A DNA stretch of 6,526 bases. It comes from Candidatus Zixiibacteriota bacterium. GTDB lineage: Bacteria; Zixibacteria; MSB-5A5; GN15; FEB-12. The stretch spans positions 1 through 6,526 of the forward strand of contig QNAD01000118.1 in NCBI GenBank assembly GCA_003641345.1, written 5' to 3'. The translations under genes were made by a program, and so were the position numbers. Below, one piece after another: positions 1 through 6,526 of this stretch. The notes under the pieces were generated by a model, which was not told where the DNA came from, ran no database searches, and saw only the letters and a list, made by a program, of their open reading frames with translations. Every line of letters starts with the position of its first letter. The stretch's first letter is position 1.

Positions 1-29
1 AATGACAAAGACAAAAGTTTTTTGCAGTT

Positions 30-72
30 CTGTCGGGTCCTGATTCACCAAAGGTGGATTGTGACCCGACAG
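30..72. terminator. Long stem-loop past the operon end; possible transcript end without a U-tract
   Basis: Perfect ten-base arms CTGTCGGGTC (30-39) and GACCCGACAG (63-72) enclose a further stem (41-49 with 53-61) capped by an AAA loop (50-52), broken by one C/U mismatch (40/62). It begins 21 bases after the DUF4340 stop codon. No run of U follows on either strand, so it is not a canonical intrinsic terminator. Three inner pairs are G-U in plus-strand RNA (41/61, 42/60, 45/57) and would be A-C mismatches in minus-strand RNA, so the complete structure fits a plus-strand transcript better. It may end a transcript entering from the left, protect the operon's 3' end, or be a dispersed repeat. Confidence 0.45.
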
Positions 73-93
73 TATAATAAATCTAAACTCAAG

Positions 94-1440
94 TTATTTC
101 GATACAACTAAATCTTTCCGCTTCAAATGCAATTTATCAAAACTATCCGATGAAATCACATAATACCAATCAGCAAAGCGTTCATTTAAATCATTACTTA
201 ATTTTCTGCCATTTTCAACCTGACGTTGCCAATCTTTATGTTTTCTATCAAGTTCTTTATTCTTCTGGTCAGTTTCTGTTAACAGGGAATCTGGTTTATT
301 TTCGAAAGCTCTATTTTTTGGTTTTGCCGGTTCTTTAAAATAATTAGAAATAAATTCTGAAGTAATAAACAAATACCTGTTTTGCCCCGCACCTTCACTG
401 CTTGCTTCATCCCCACCGGCAGAAACAGCCAAACCGGAGCCATAAACAACTTCTCCAAAACGAAGTGTATATTTGACTCCATCTGATGTATTAAACTGCA
501 TCTCCCCTTCGTTTGATAAGAGCTGTCCGTCGCGGGAGATATAAAATCCTTTACTCTGCAAAGAACGAATTTCTGATCTTTGCAAATTTTGTTTCTGGTC
601 GGTAAGTTTTAAACTTGCAGAGAGACCTTCCGGTTTAGGACGCACTCCAACAATTTTCAATTCATCAAGAGTTGACAGCAAAGCATTCATTTTCGCACTA
701 TCGACCACTTTACCTGACCCCATTTTATTGGCTGACCAAAGGTCATCTTTCAAAGTAAGGTTCAAAATATCTCTATTATCAACCGAATAGGTTCGCTCGT
801 TTATCGAATAATCTTTCAGAACAACTTTGTTGATTTTATGTTTCATAACATTCAGAAGATCGGTTTCAATCCAATCTTCAAATTTAGTGGATAGGTCAAG
901 ATCAATTCTTGCGGAATAAACTCTTTTTTGGTCTGGAAGTCTTACAAAGCGTACATTCTTCCTACCTGCTACCTGATTACCAATAATCAGCTCCGCCAAT
1001 ATTTTCTCACCCGCTTTAATAGTTATTTTCTGTCCGCGTCCTGTCAAGGGAGCGGTAGCATCCATCGGGTCAACCACTCCCAGTTGTTCATGCTCTGATA
1101 TATTATCAGTTCGAAAATCATCCTTTTTAATCCCAATAAGTCCGGTTGCTGTTTTAGCCAATCTTTCTTTACCATCGGCAGGGTAGTCATAGTGTGAAGG
1201 AATTGTCCACAGTCCGTTTTCAAAAGTCACCTTAAACGGAACAGCCTGCCCACTGTTTTGATCAAAGCTTATTACTTCTAAAGTTGTAGCTTCATTCGGG
1301 TCAGTAAAATCAGGGAAAAATATTTCACCCTGTTCGACAAAAGCATCAGGAGTTATTTTTTTCGGAGCCATTATAAATGCTAATAAAGCTAAAACGGCAG
1401 CGGCACAAATATATATCAATGTTTTTTTATTTTCACCCAT
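94..1440 (-). CDS. DUF4340 domain-containing membrane-anchored protein
   Basis: Third gene of the ABC operon, 448 residues. One N-terminal membrane segment (about residues 7-24) follows a short KK-containing N-terminus. There is no lipobox, so it should be an anchored protein with its bulk outside the cytoplasmic membrane. Residues about 50-260 resemble DUF4340: a VTFENGLWTIPSHYDYPAD stretch at 71-89, a LIIGNQ strand at 151-156 and repeated beta-strand/turn patterns. Residues about 370-420 are charged and probably helical. The C-terminus (FADWYYVISSDSFDKL, 422-437) matches my memory of the ending of longer DUF4340 proteins found beside GldG-type transporters. The ATG is preceded by AAGGAG at 1448-1453, seven bases upstream and inside the end of the permease gene, which fixes this start and suggests coupled translation. 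DUF4340 has no known biochemical activity. A role as the extracytoplasmic partner of the transporter is inferred from operon position. Confidence 0.85.
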   Translation of the reverse strand: MGENKKTLIYICAAAVLALLAFIMAPKKITPDAFVEQGEIFFPDFTDPNEATTLEVISFDQNSGQAVPFKVTFENGLWTIPSHYDYPADGKERLAKTATGLIGIKKDDFRTDNISEHEQLGVVDPMDATAPLTGRGQKITIKAGEKILAELIIGNQVAGRKNVRFVRLPDQKRVYSARIDLDLSTKFEDWIETDLLNVMKHKINKVVLKDYSINERTYSVDNRDILNLTLKDDLWSANKMGSGKVVDSAKMNALLSTLDELKIVGVRPKPEGLSASLKLTDQKQNLQRSEIRSLQSKGFYISRDGQLLSNEGEMQFNTSDGVKYTLRFGEVVYGSGLAVSAGGDEASSEGAGQNRYLFITSEFISNYFKEPAKPKNRAFENKPDSLLTETDQKNKELDRKHKDWQRQVENGRKLSNDLNERFADWYYVISSDSFDKLHLKRKDLVVSK

Positions 1441-1443
1441 CGC

Positions 1444-4110
1444 TTAACTCCTTAACCTTCTTGAGAACAATTCTCCTTCATATTCACGTTTTCTCCGTCT
1501 AATAAAAATGACAATTCCCATAATAAATACAGGTATTGGCGGGAGAAGAACCGCTAAAGTTTTAATCCTGCTTTGTATATTTCTAATCTCCGCTTCGGAT
1601 TTTTCTTTACTGGTTGCTATCTTAGCTTCCTTATCTGCCTCAATTGAAGTTTTTAACGCCTCAAACCGTCGATTTTCAACTTCCTGTATATTCTTTGCCA
1701 TAATTTGTTTAGTTTTTTCATCAAGGTCTGTCCGATTACGAACTTCGGCTACTTTCTGACTCAATCTCTGCTGAGCATCGTCGAGTGCTTTCTGTGCTTC
1801 TTCTTCGGCAATTTGCTCATCGCGTAAACGCCTCTCTATAAACTCTCGGCTTTGTGCCTCGACCAATTCAAGAGCACGATGTTTGACTCTTTTTTTGCGA
1901 AGATTTATAAAGGTATAGTCTTCAACCAAAAGATCCATACAATTCAAGAAAAATGTTACATTGTCAAAATTAAGATTTTGCATCCCCTGACTACGAATAT
2001 TAAAAAACTGCTCGCCAATAAAATCAATATCACTAATCAAAATCATATTGAGAATATTCACCGATGTATCACCACTTTGAGCATTGTTCATCTGCGTTCC
2101 CCAAACTCTGGCGGCGGTTGTATATTTTTCTCCGGTAGGCATTCGTCGTGGGTTTCGATTCAAAGTCAAACCCATCCCAAGAAAACCACGCTGTACAATA
2201 TCGTTCCAGTTATGTAAACCTGAAATCAAACTTGTTTTTAGAAGGGATTGGAAATCATAAGTGCTACCTGGGATTTTTCTGAAATTTCCTGCATACAGCA
2301 TAACTACTTCCTGAAGTCCTGCCGATGCCTGGTTCATTTTATTAAAAGCTTCATCATTCCTATCGGTTTCACTTATAAATACTATTTCGGGTTGAATTGC
2401 TTTCAAATCAGGATGAGGATTATAACTATCCCAAACAATCTGTCCATAATTCCAATGTACGCCGACTGATTGCATTAGCTCCTGCAAATTCCCTTTTGCT
2501 TTGCCCTGTTGACCGCCCATCATTTGATTTTGTTGTACCTGTGGAATAATTGGCGAGAGCATCGTATTAAAAACCGGTACTGGGTCAACCAGCATTAGAG
2601 TCGGGTGACCTTTAACAATATAATTTTTCAGATTAGTCATTTCGTTCTGATCTAAAGATGATGGCAATACTGCTAACAAACCATCAATCTCCTCAGTAAT
2701 TGGCTCTGAAGCTGTTACCTGAACTATTTCGTACTGCTTATTTAATTCTCTTACCATCGCCCAAGGAGGTTTACTTGACATAGTCTGATAATTAAAATCA
2801 CCAAGGATTTTAGCTTCGGTAGCCAGTATTCCAATTTTAGCTCTTTTTGACTTAGCCGCAACTCTGATACTACGGATCAATTCATATTCAACCGGTAGCC
2901 CTTTATCAAAAAATGGAATTATTTCTTCGTTAGCTCCACTTGTAAAGGCTAATCCAAGAAAAACCTGATTAACTGAGCTTTGAGAACTTGCCATGGAAAC
3001 CACATCACGAGGATGTATGTTAAATTTTTCTCTTGCATCCAAAGCGGCATCGGTATAAGGCTCGGTATCTTTTATCAGTACCTGAATTTTATCTCCTGCA
3101 ATTGCTGATATTTCCTTGAGCTTACTTATCAGATTTGCTCTGGTTTCTACATATTCCTGAGGAACTTCCGGACTAAGAAATGCCTGTATCAATACCGGAC
3201 GGTTTTCGTCTAATTCTTTAATTAATGTTTCTGTTTCATCTGATAAAGAATGAAGCTGTTCGGCAGTAGTATCAATACGGAAAGAAAATCTACCTATAAT
3301 TATATTAATACTGATAACCGCTATAATTAAAGATACAACCCTAATAATTTGATGAAATTTAAATCTATAACCTCCGGCATCAGGGGGCCAATGACGCTTA
3401 CCAATAAGAATTACATTAACAAATAAAAAGATTGTGGCTATTGAAATAAAATAAAGTAACCCGCTTAAACTAATAATTCCTCTTGCAAATTCATTAAAAT
3501 AATCAAAAACTCCCAAAGGTGCCAAAAAGCTCTGAAGGGTATCGCTTACTATCCATTGACTTGATGTAACAAATACAAAGAACGAGCAAAACAGAGCACC
3601 GACTATAAAAGAAATAGTTGCGTTGACAGTTAAAAGCGACGCTAACATCCCTACAGCTATAAAAGCCGCACCAATAAAAAAGAATCCAAGATAATTGGCA
3701 AACAAAAGACCTATGTCAGGAAAACCCAGCCAGTAGAGAACAATTACATGACTTAAGGATAACAAAAGAGATGCAATATATACCATTAAAACCGAAAAAT
3801 ACTTACCAATAGTTATCTCCAAGTCAGTTACCGGAAGTGTAAACAGAAGTTCATCCGTTCCCTGTTTGGTTTCATCTGACCAAACCCCCATAGTCAAAGC
3901 CGGTACAAAGACCAGCAATAAATATGGCAAGAAATTATTCAATTGGTCAAGATTAGCTAAATTATTTCTAAAAAATCCTACTTGCCAAAATGCGGCGGCG
4001 GCACTTAAAAAGATAAAAAGTGTAATAAAAACATATCCGGTGGGACTGCTAAAATATGAACGAAGGTCACGAAGACAGATTGATTTGATAGCACTATAAT
4101 TAATGTTCAC
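1444..4110 (-). CDS. ABC-2 permease fused to GldG-type auxiliary domain (GldF-GldG fusion)
   Basis: An 888-residue membrane component of an ABC transporter. Residues 1-240 form an ABC-2 permease resembling GldF, with hydrophobic segments near 25-47, 59-76, 104-127, 137-160, 165-185 and 214-237, and the family-typical stretch [19 protein letters not shown] at 77-95. A seventh segment (257-274) followed by [19 protein letters not shown] (275-293) is the usual start of a GldG protein. Residues about 300-600 match the ABC-type auxiliary domain of the GldG family and should face the periplasm. The conserved GldG ending lies at about 714-741 ([19 protein letters not shown] and flanks). A charged coiled coil follows (about 742-850), then a last membrane segment (851-870) and a basic tail. 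In Flavobacterium GldF and GldG are separate; here they are one chain. The GTG start overlaps the ATPase gene by 11 bases and has AAGGAG six bases upstream. The substrate cannot be inferred. Confidence 0.9.
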   Translation of the reverse strand: MNINYSAIKSICLRDLRSYFSSPTGYVFITLFIFLSAAAAFWQVGFFRNNLANLDQLNNFLPYLLLVFVPALTMGVWSDETKQGTDELLFTLPVTDLEITIGKYFSVLMVYIASLLLSLSHVIVLYWLGFPDIGLLFANYLGFFFIGAAFIAVGMLASLLTVNATISFIVGALFCSFFVFVTSSQWIVSDTLQSFLAPLGVFDYFNEFARGIISLSGLLYFISIATIFLFVNVILIGKRHWPPDAGGYRFKFHQIIRVVSLIIAVISINIIIGRFSFRIDTTAEQLHSLSDETETLIKELDENRPVLIQAFLSPEVPQEYVETRANLISKLKEISAIAGDKIQVLIKDTEPYTDAALDAREKFNIHPRDVVSMASSQSSVNQVFLGLAFTSGANEEIIPFFDKGLPVEYELIRSIRVAAKSKRAKIGILATEAKILGDFNYQTMSSKPPWAMVRELNKQYEIVQVTASEPITEEIDGLLAVLPSSLDQNEMTNLKNYIVKGHPTLMLVDPVPVFNTMLSPIIPQVQQNQMMGGQQGKAKGNLQELMQSVGVHWNYGQIVWDSYNPHPDLKAIQPEIVFISETDRNDEAFNKMNQASAGLQEVVMLYAGNFRKIPGSTYDFQSLLKTSLISGLHNWNDIVQRGFLGMGLTLNRNPRRMPTGEKYTTAARVWGTQMNNAQSGDTSVNILNMILISDIDFIGEQFFNIRSQGMQNLNFDNVTFFLNCMDLLVEDYTFINLRKKRVKHRALELVEAQSREFIERRLRDEQIAEEEAQKALDDAQQRLSQKVAEVRNRTDLDEKTKQIMAKNIQEVENRRFEALKTSIEADKEAKIATSKEKSEAEIRNIQSRIKTLAVLLPPIPVFIMGIVIFIRRRKREYEGELFSRRLRS

Positions 4111-4870
4111 TTTTATCTCCTTCCCCGATTTCTTCTACATTCCCCCCAAAATCAGTCAATTTATAAAAACTTTGTTCAAAACTATTATCCTTTTGTAGTT
4201 CTTTTTTAGAGCCATCAAACTTCAATGAACCATTATGTATCAGAAGAATCCTATCTGCTACCGCTTCCGCTTCCTGCAAAATATGAGTGGAGATAAGAAT
4301 TGTTTTAGTTTTACCAAACCGCCTAATATTTTCTCTAAAATCCCTAATCTGGTTTGGATCTAATCCGGCAGTAGGTTCATCCATAATAAGAACATCAGGG
4401 TCATGCAATAATGCCTGAGCCAAACCAACTCTTTGACGGTAACCACGAGAGAGCTTACTGATTGGTTTCTCAAGAACTTGCTCAAGTGAACAGGTTGAAA
4501 TAACTCTTTCAAGATTTTCATTTAATTGATTTCCCCAAATACCTCTAACCTCCCCAAAAAACAAAAGCAATTCTCTCGGAGTCATATTTTCGTAAAGCGG
4601 TCCGTTCTCCGGTAAATAACCCAATCGCTTGGCAATCTCCATTCTATCAGATTTTATATCAAATCCGGCTAATTTCGCCTTTCCTTCACTGGCAGATAAA
4701 AATCCACTCAATATTTTCATTGTAGTAGATTTACCAGCTCCATTTGGACCCAAGAAAGCAACTATCTGCCCCTGTGGAATGGAAAATGACACATCTCTAA
4801 TTGCCACAAATGCGCCATAAAATTTACTAAGACCTTCAGCTTCAATCATTATTTTTGAGCTGTTCTCCAT
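4100..4870 (-). CDS. ABC-2 type transporter ATP-binding protein (GldA-like)
   Basis: A 256-residue cytoplasmic ATPase that should power the permease encoded directly downstream. All nucleotide-binding motifs are present: Walker [10 protein letters not shown] (41-49), signature LSRGYRQR (140-147), Walker B LIMDEP (161-166), D-loop AGLDP (168-172) and the switch histidine H196 in ISTH. The Q-loop position reads LGYLPEN (83-89), with Glu in place of Gln. This is common in GldA-type and other ABC-2 ATPases, so it is not a sign of inactivation. The LPEN-GPLY and LDPNQI patterns favour the GldA branch over NatA- or CcmA-type drug/sodium exporters. The C-terminus after residue 225 is short, acidic and not informative. 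It is the first gene of the operon. The ATG at 4868-4870 has AAAGGAG at 4881-4887, ten bases away, slightly long. The next Met (residue 8) has no such site, so the longer form is preferred. The gldA symbol is withheld because gliding is not shown. Confidence 0.93.
   Translation of the reverse strand: MENSSKIMIEAEGLSKFYGAFVAIRDVSFSIPQGQIVAFLGPNGAGKSTTMKILSGFLSASEGKAKLAGFDIKSDRMEIAKRLGYLPENGPLYENMTPRELLLFFGEVRGIWGNQLNENLERVISTCSLEQVLEKPISKLSRGYRQRVGLAQALLHDPDVLIMDEPTAGLDPNQIRDFRENIRRFGKTKTILISTHILQEAEAVADRILLIHNGSLKFDGSKKELQKDNSFEQSFYKLTDFGGNVEEIGEGDKSEH
4117..4122 (-). promoter_or_regulatory. Shine-Dalgarno AAGGAG for the GTG start of the permease-GldG gene
   Basis: AAGGAG six bases before the GTG at 4108-4110, wholly inside the last codons of the ATPase gene, whose stop codon (4100-4102) lies beyond that start. 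The 11-base overlap with a strong site implies coupled translation of motor and channel subunits. Confidence 0.75.
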
Positions 4871-4946
4871 GTAAACTTTACTCCTTTATTTTTATGTCCA
4901 ATATTTATTTTTTCTATTTATACAACTTTTATCAAAATAGAATTAA

Positions 4947-4974
4947 AAAATATTAAAATAATAAATGATGTCAA
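4947..4974 (-). promoter_or_regulatory. Possible promoter of the ABC transporter operon
   Basis: On the minus strand there is an exact TTGACA (plus-strand 4969-4974), a 16-base spacer and TATTTT (4947-4952, four of six matches). Transcription would start near 4940, about 70 bases before the ATPase ATG. The region is very AT-rich, so -10-like sequences are expected by chance; the -35 match is the stronger half of the evidence. Confidence 0.4.
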
Positions 4975-4995
4975 GTTTCTATTGGCCTAATCGTA

Positions 4996-5008
4996 ACTGA
5001 TTATCAGT
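4996..5008. repeat. Short palindrome ACTGATTATCAGT
   Basis: A 13-base perfect palindrome around a single central T, lying between the two divergent promoters and upstream of both -35 boxes. Size and symmetry suit an operator half-site pair, but no regulator family can be named from it. Confidence 0.35.
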
Positions 5009-5038
5009 AAACAGAATATAATTAGATGCTTTAAAATG

Positions 5039-5062
5039 ATATAATTATGGGAATAATTATAT
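5039..5062. repeat. AT-only inverted repeat, ten-base arms
   Basis: ATATAATTAT (5039-5048), spacer GGGA, ATAATTATAT (5053-5062). The arms are perfect inverted repeats, and because ATAATTAT is itself palindromic, that eight-base core is also a direct repeat. Both strands contain an exact TATAAT here (5040-5045 plus, 5056-5061 minus). It could bind a dimeric regulator or be an extra promoter element, but a chance origin in AT-rich DNA is possible. Confidence 0.45.
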
Positions 5063-5139
5063 AAGACAACAATAAATCAATAAATGATTCAGTACTTAAG
5101 CCGATATTACTAAAGAATAAACTATTGAAACATTTTGAC

Positions 5140-5167
5140 TTGACAATACCTATGAGGTTTTTATATT
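5140..5167 (+). promoter_or_regulatory. Probable sigma70-type promoter of the SBBP-repeat gene
   Basis: An exact TTGACA (5140-5145), a 16-base spacer and TATATT (5162-5167, five of six matches to TATAAT). Transcription would begin near 5174, giving a leader of about 60 bases before the GTG at 5236. A Bacteroidales-type TAnnTTTG box is not seen. Predicted from consensus only. Confidence 0.55.
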
Positions 5168-5225
5168 AAGAATGTCAAGAATACATCGGTTTATATTTCT
5201 TGTACTTATAAACAGCTTTGCATCC

Positions 5226-5229
5226 GGAG
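5226..5229 (+). promoter_or_regulatory. Shine-Dalgarno GGAG deciding the GTG start at 5236
   Basis: GGAG with a six-base spacer to the GTG. It lies just before an in-frame TGA (5233-5235) that touches the start codon. No ATG start is available in this frame ahead of the signal peptide, so this site settles the start. Confidence 0.6.
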
Positions 5230-5235
5230 CACTGA

Positions 5236-6526
5236 GTGATAAAAAAAATTGAGTTAAACACTGGAGCAAATCCAGTGTTGTTAATATTATATGTTGTAAT
5301 TTTCGCATTGGCTTTTTCTTTATCTGGAAATATCTATGCCGAATCTAATTCAGTTGATAATATATCCTCGTTAACAAAAAGTAACCTACATTTTACCCCT
5401 AATCATGGTCAATTTGAAGAGCAGATTAAATTCCGTTCGGAAACGCCCGGAGCAACTATCTGGTTTACTCAAAACGAAGTTTACTACCAACTTTCAAAGA
5501 TTACGAAAACTGAGCAGGAACCTAATATTTTAAATGAATTTGGTATTATTCCTAATCTATCAAAAGATAAAATTGAATTCCTTCTGATAAAATCATCTTT
5601 TATAAACAGTAATTCAAATCCGAAAATTTCCAGCTCTCAAATCACTTCTCATAATAGTAATTATTTCATTGGTAATAATCCTGCTAAATGGAAAACCGAT
5701 ATCCATTCTTATAAGCAAATTACTTATCATGATATATATGATGGTATTGATATAAAATTTTATGGCAATCCATCCAAAATGGAATATGATTTTGTGGTTT
5801 CTCCTGGAAGTAACCCATCTCAGATAAAAATTCAATATGAAGGTATAAACAATCTTACCTTATTACCTAATGGTAATCTTCAAATAGAAACTGACTTTGG
5901 TATTTTAACAGAAAATAAACCAATATCTTTTCAGGAAATCGACAACATTAAAATCCCAATCGAAGGTAGTTTTGAAATATATGATAATAACAGTTTCGGA
6001 TTTAAGTTTGAATCTGACTATGACCCAAATATACCTCTAATAATTGACCCTGTTTTAAATTACAGCACATTTTTTGGTGGCTCTGCCAATGATTTTGCAC
6101 GTGATATGTGTATAGACAGCAACGGCTCTATCTATATTACCGGCTATACAACCTCTTCCGATTTCCCTGTACATTCTGCTTTTGACTACAATTATGATGG
6201 CGGTGGCGTATCCGGATATGATATAGTTGTATTTAAAATGTCTGCAACAGGAGATACATTATTTTATAGCACTTATTTTGGCGGTCACGAAGATGATGAA
6301 ATTGCTCTCAGTATTGACGTAGATATTTCAGGCAACATAATAGTTACCGGCGAAACTTATTCCGATGATATGCCATTTCTAAATCCATTTCAATCATCTC
6401 TATCCGGCAATTCTGATGCCTTTATAATGTCTCTTTCCGAAGCTGGCAATGATTTATTATACAGTACTTACTATGGTGGTTCGTCTGATGATTACGGATC
6501 ATCTATTATTTTTGAATCAGGCAATA
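5236..6526 (+). CDS. Secreted DUF7948/SBBP-repeat protein, 5' part (cut by window end)
   Basis: An open frame of 430 codons continuing past the window end. The start is a GTG, chosen because GGAG lies six bases upstream (5226-5229), a TGA precedes it in frame, and it yields a MIKK N-terminus followed by a hydrophobic core (residues 14-30) ending in NIYA (32-35), a plausible signal-peptidase I site before ESNS. The first in-frame ATG is about 180 codons further on and would delete the signal peptide and most of the first domain. Residues about 50-272 match the DUF7948 domain that heads SBBP proteins: NHGQFEEQIKF (56-66), SNYFIGNNPAKW, YDGIDIKFYG and a terminal IDPVLNYSTFFGG. SBBP-type beta-propeller repeats follow from 274. 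Such proteins are extracellular or surface-attached; many in this group carry a C-terminal type IX sorting domain, but that end is not visible. The function is unknown. A second GTG at 5275 (with GGAG at 5263-5266) is a weaker alternative, lacking the basic N-region. Confidence 0.85.
   Translation, partial: MIKKIELNTGANPVLLILYVVIFALAFSLSGNIYAESNSVDNISSLTKSNLHFTPNHGQFEEQIKFRSETPGATIWFTQNEVYYQLSKITKTEQEPNILNEFGIIPNLSKDKIEFLLIKSSFINSNSNPKISSSQITSHNSNYFIGNNPAKWKTDIHSYKQITYHDIYDGIDIKFYGNPSKMEYDFVVSPGSNPSQIKIQYEGINNLTLLPNGNLQIETDFGILTENKPISFQEIDNIKIPIEGSFEIYDNNSFGFKFESDYDPNIPLIIDPVLNYSTFFGGSANDFARDMCIDSNGSIYITGYTTSSDFPVHSAFDYNYDGGGVSGYDIVVFKMSATGDTLFYSTYFGGHEDDEIALSIDVDISGNIIVTGETYSDDMPFLNPFQSSLSGNSDAFIMSLSEAGNDLLYSTYYGGSSDDYGSSIIFESGN
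5257..5279 (+). repeat. Hairpin in the signal-peptide coding region of the SBBP-repeat gene
   Basis: AACACTGGA (5257-5265), loop GCAAA, TCCAGTGTT (5271-5279): a perfect nine-base stem seven codons after the GTG start. It sits where stable mRNA structure would affect initiation and it covers the alternative GTG at 5275. No U-tract follows, so it does not look like a terminator. Confidence 0.5.
6055..6526 (+). repeat. Tandem SBBP-type protein repeats (two full, one partial)
   Basis: Within the secreted protein three units begin with a YST-(F/Y)(F/Y)GG motif: 6055-6258 (68 codons), 6259-6456 (66 codons) and 6457 to the window end (partial). Each full unit follows the same order: YST.FGG, then D-rich residues, D..G.I..TG.T.S.D.P (residues such as SNGSIYITGYTTSSDFP in unit 1), a DAF/DIVVFK-like strand and a closing G(D/N)(T/D)L. 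This is the SBBP (seven-bladed beta propeller-like) pattern. The units are diverged at DNA level, so they are old repeats rather than recent duplications. In unit 1 the segment before the DIVVFK strand carries a GGGVSG insertion. Confidence 0.85.

Larger units (their letters stand above)
4871..5235. other. Divergent intergenic region with promoters and palindromes
   Basis: A very AT-rich gap of 365 bases between the ABC operon and the SBBP-repeat gene. It holds one candidate promoter for each direction (4947-4974 minus, 5140-5167 plus) and two palindromes between them (4996-5008 and 5039-5062). A 26-codon reading frame at 5172-5252 overlaps the right end. No tRNA, recognised riboswitch, insertion-sequence end or CRISPR repeat is apparent. 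Confidence 0.6.

Noticed and set aside
1..93. Mobile-element end at the left edge
   Set aside because: The inverted repeat is a self-contained hairpin. No transposase fragment or target-site duplication is visible within the window.
1852..2217. 121-codon open frame on the plus strand
   Set aside because: It is antisense to the GldG-type region, whose protein sequence is clearly conserved in type; composition is typical of a reverse-frame shadow.
4170..4870. Degenerate Q-loop (Glu for Gln at residue 88) as evidence of a dead ATPase
   Set aside because: LPE at this position is common in GldA-type ATPases, and the Walker A, Walker B, signature and switch histidine are all intact.
4871..5235. 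Possible tRNA, riboswitch or CRISPR repeat in the intergenic gap
   Set aside because: No cloverleaf, no recognised aptamer core and no regularly spaced repeats were seen; the region is simple AT-rich DNA with short palindromes.
5172..5252. 26-codon signal-peptide-like frame as a separate gene
   Set aside because: It is not listed as a gene because the best promoter would start transcription at about 5174, after its ATG, and the GTG at 5236 has a good ribosome site. It is kept as a finding only.
5614..5835. 73-codon open frame on the minus strand
   Set aside because: It lies wholly antisense to the well-supported DUF7948 domain, has low-complexity I/N/R-rich composition and shows no family pattern.

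Overview
The window is AT-rich bacterial DNA with two transcription units that diverge from an intergenic region at about 4871-5235. The gene content is a GldA-type ATPase, a GldF/GldG-type permease, and a secreted protein of the DUF7948/SBBP-repeat type. With AT-rich DNA, clear AAGGAG Shine-Dalgarno sites and sigma70-like TTGACA boxes, this suggests a lineage in or near the Bacteroidota/Ignavibacteriota/Kapabacteria (FCB) group rather than a classical Bacteroidales genome, where Shine-Dalgarno sites are weak and promoters differ. This placement is inference; there is no rRNA or other marker gene here.

Left and centre, minus strand (about 4974 down to 94): a compact three-gene operon. In transcription order it encodes an ABC-2 type ATPase (4100-4870), an 888-residue protein joining an ABC-2 permease (GldF-like) to a GldG-like auxiliary domain and a C-terminal coiled coil plus membrane anchor (1444-4110), and a membrane-anchored DUF4340 protein (94-1440). 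The first two genes overlap by 11 bases and the last two are 3 bases apart. The second and third genes each have an AAGGAG site inside the end of the gene before them, so translation is probably coupled. Together they look like one inner-membrane ABC complex: a cytoplasmic motor, a membrane channel with a large extracytoplasmic domain, and a second extracytoplasmic partner. The substrate is unknown. The homologous GldAFG complex is known from gliding flavobacteria, but similar ATPase/permease-GldG/DUF4340 clusters occur in non-gliding bacteria.

Far left (30-72): a strong, long stem-loop lies 21 bases beyond the operon's last stop codon. It probably marks a transcript end, but it lacks a U-tract on either strand.

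Intergenic region (4871-5235): a likely promoter for each direction, each with an exact TTGACA and a 16-base spacer, and two palindromes between them that could be operators. No RNA gene is recognisable here.

Right, plus strand (5236 to the window end): the first 430 codons of a large exported protein. It has a GTG start, a signal peptide, a DUF7948-type N-terminal domain and the first two and a half SBBP-type beta-propeller repeats; its 3' end lies outside the window.
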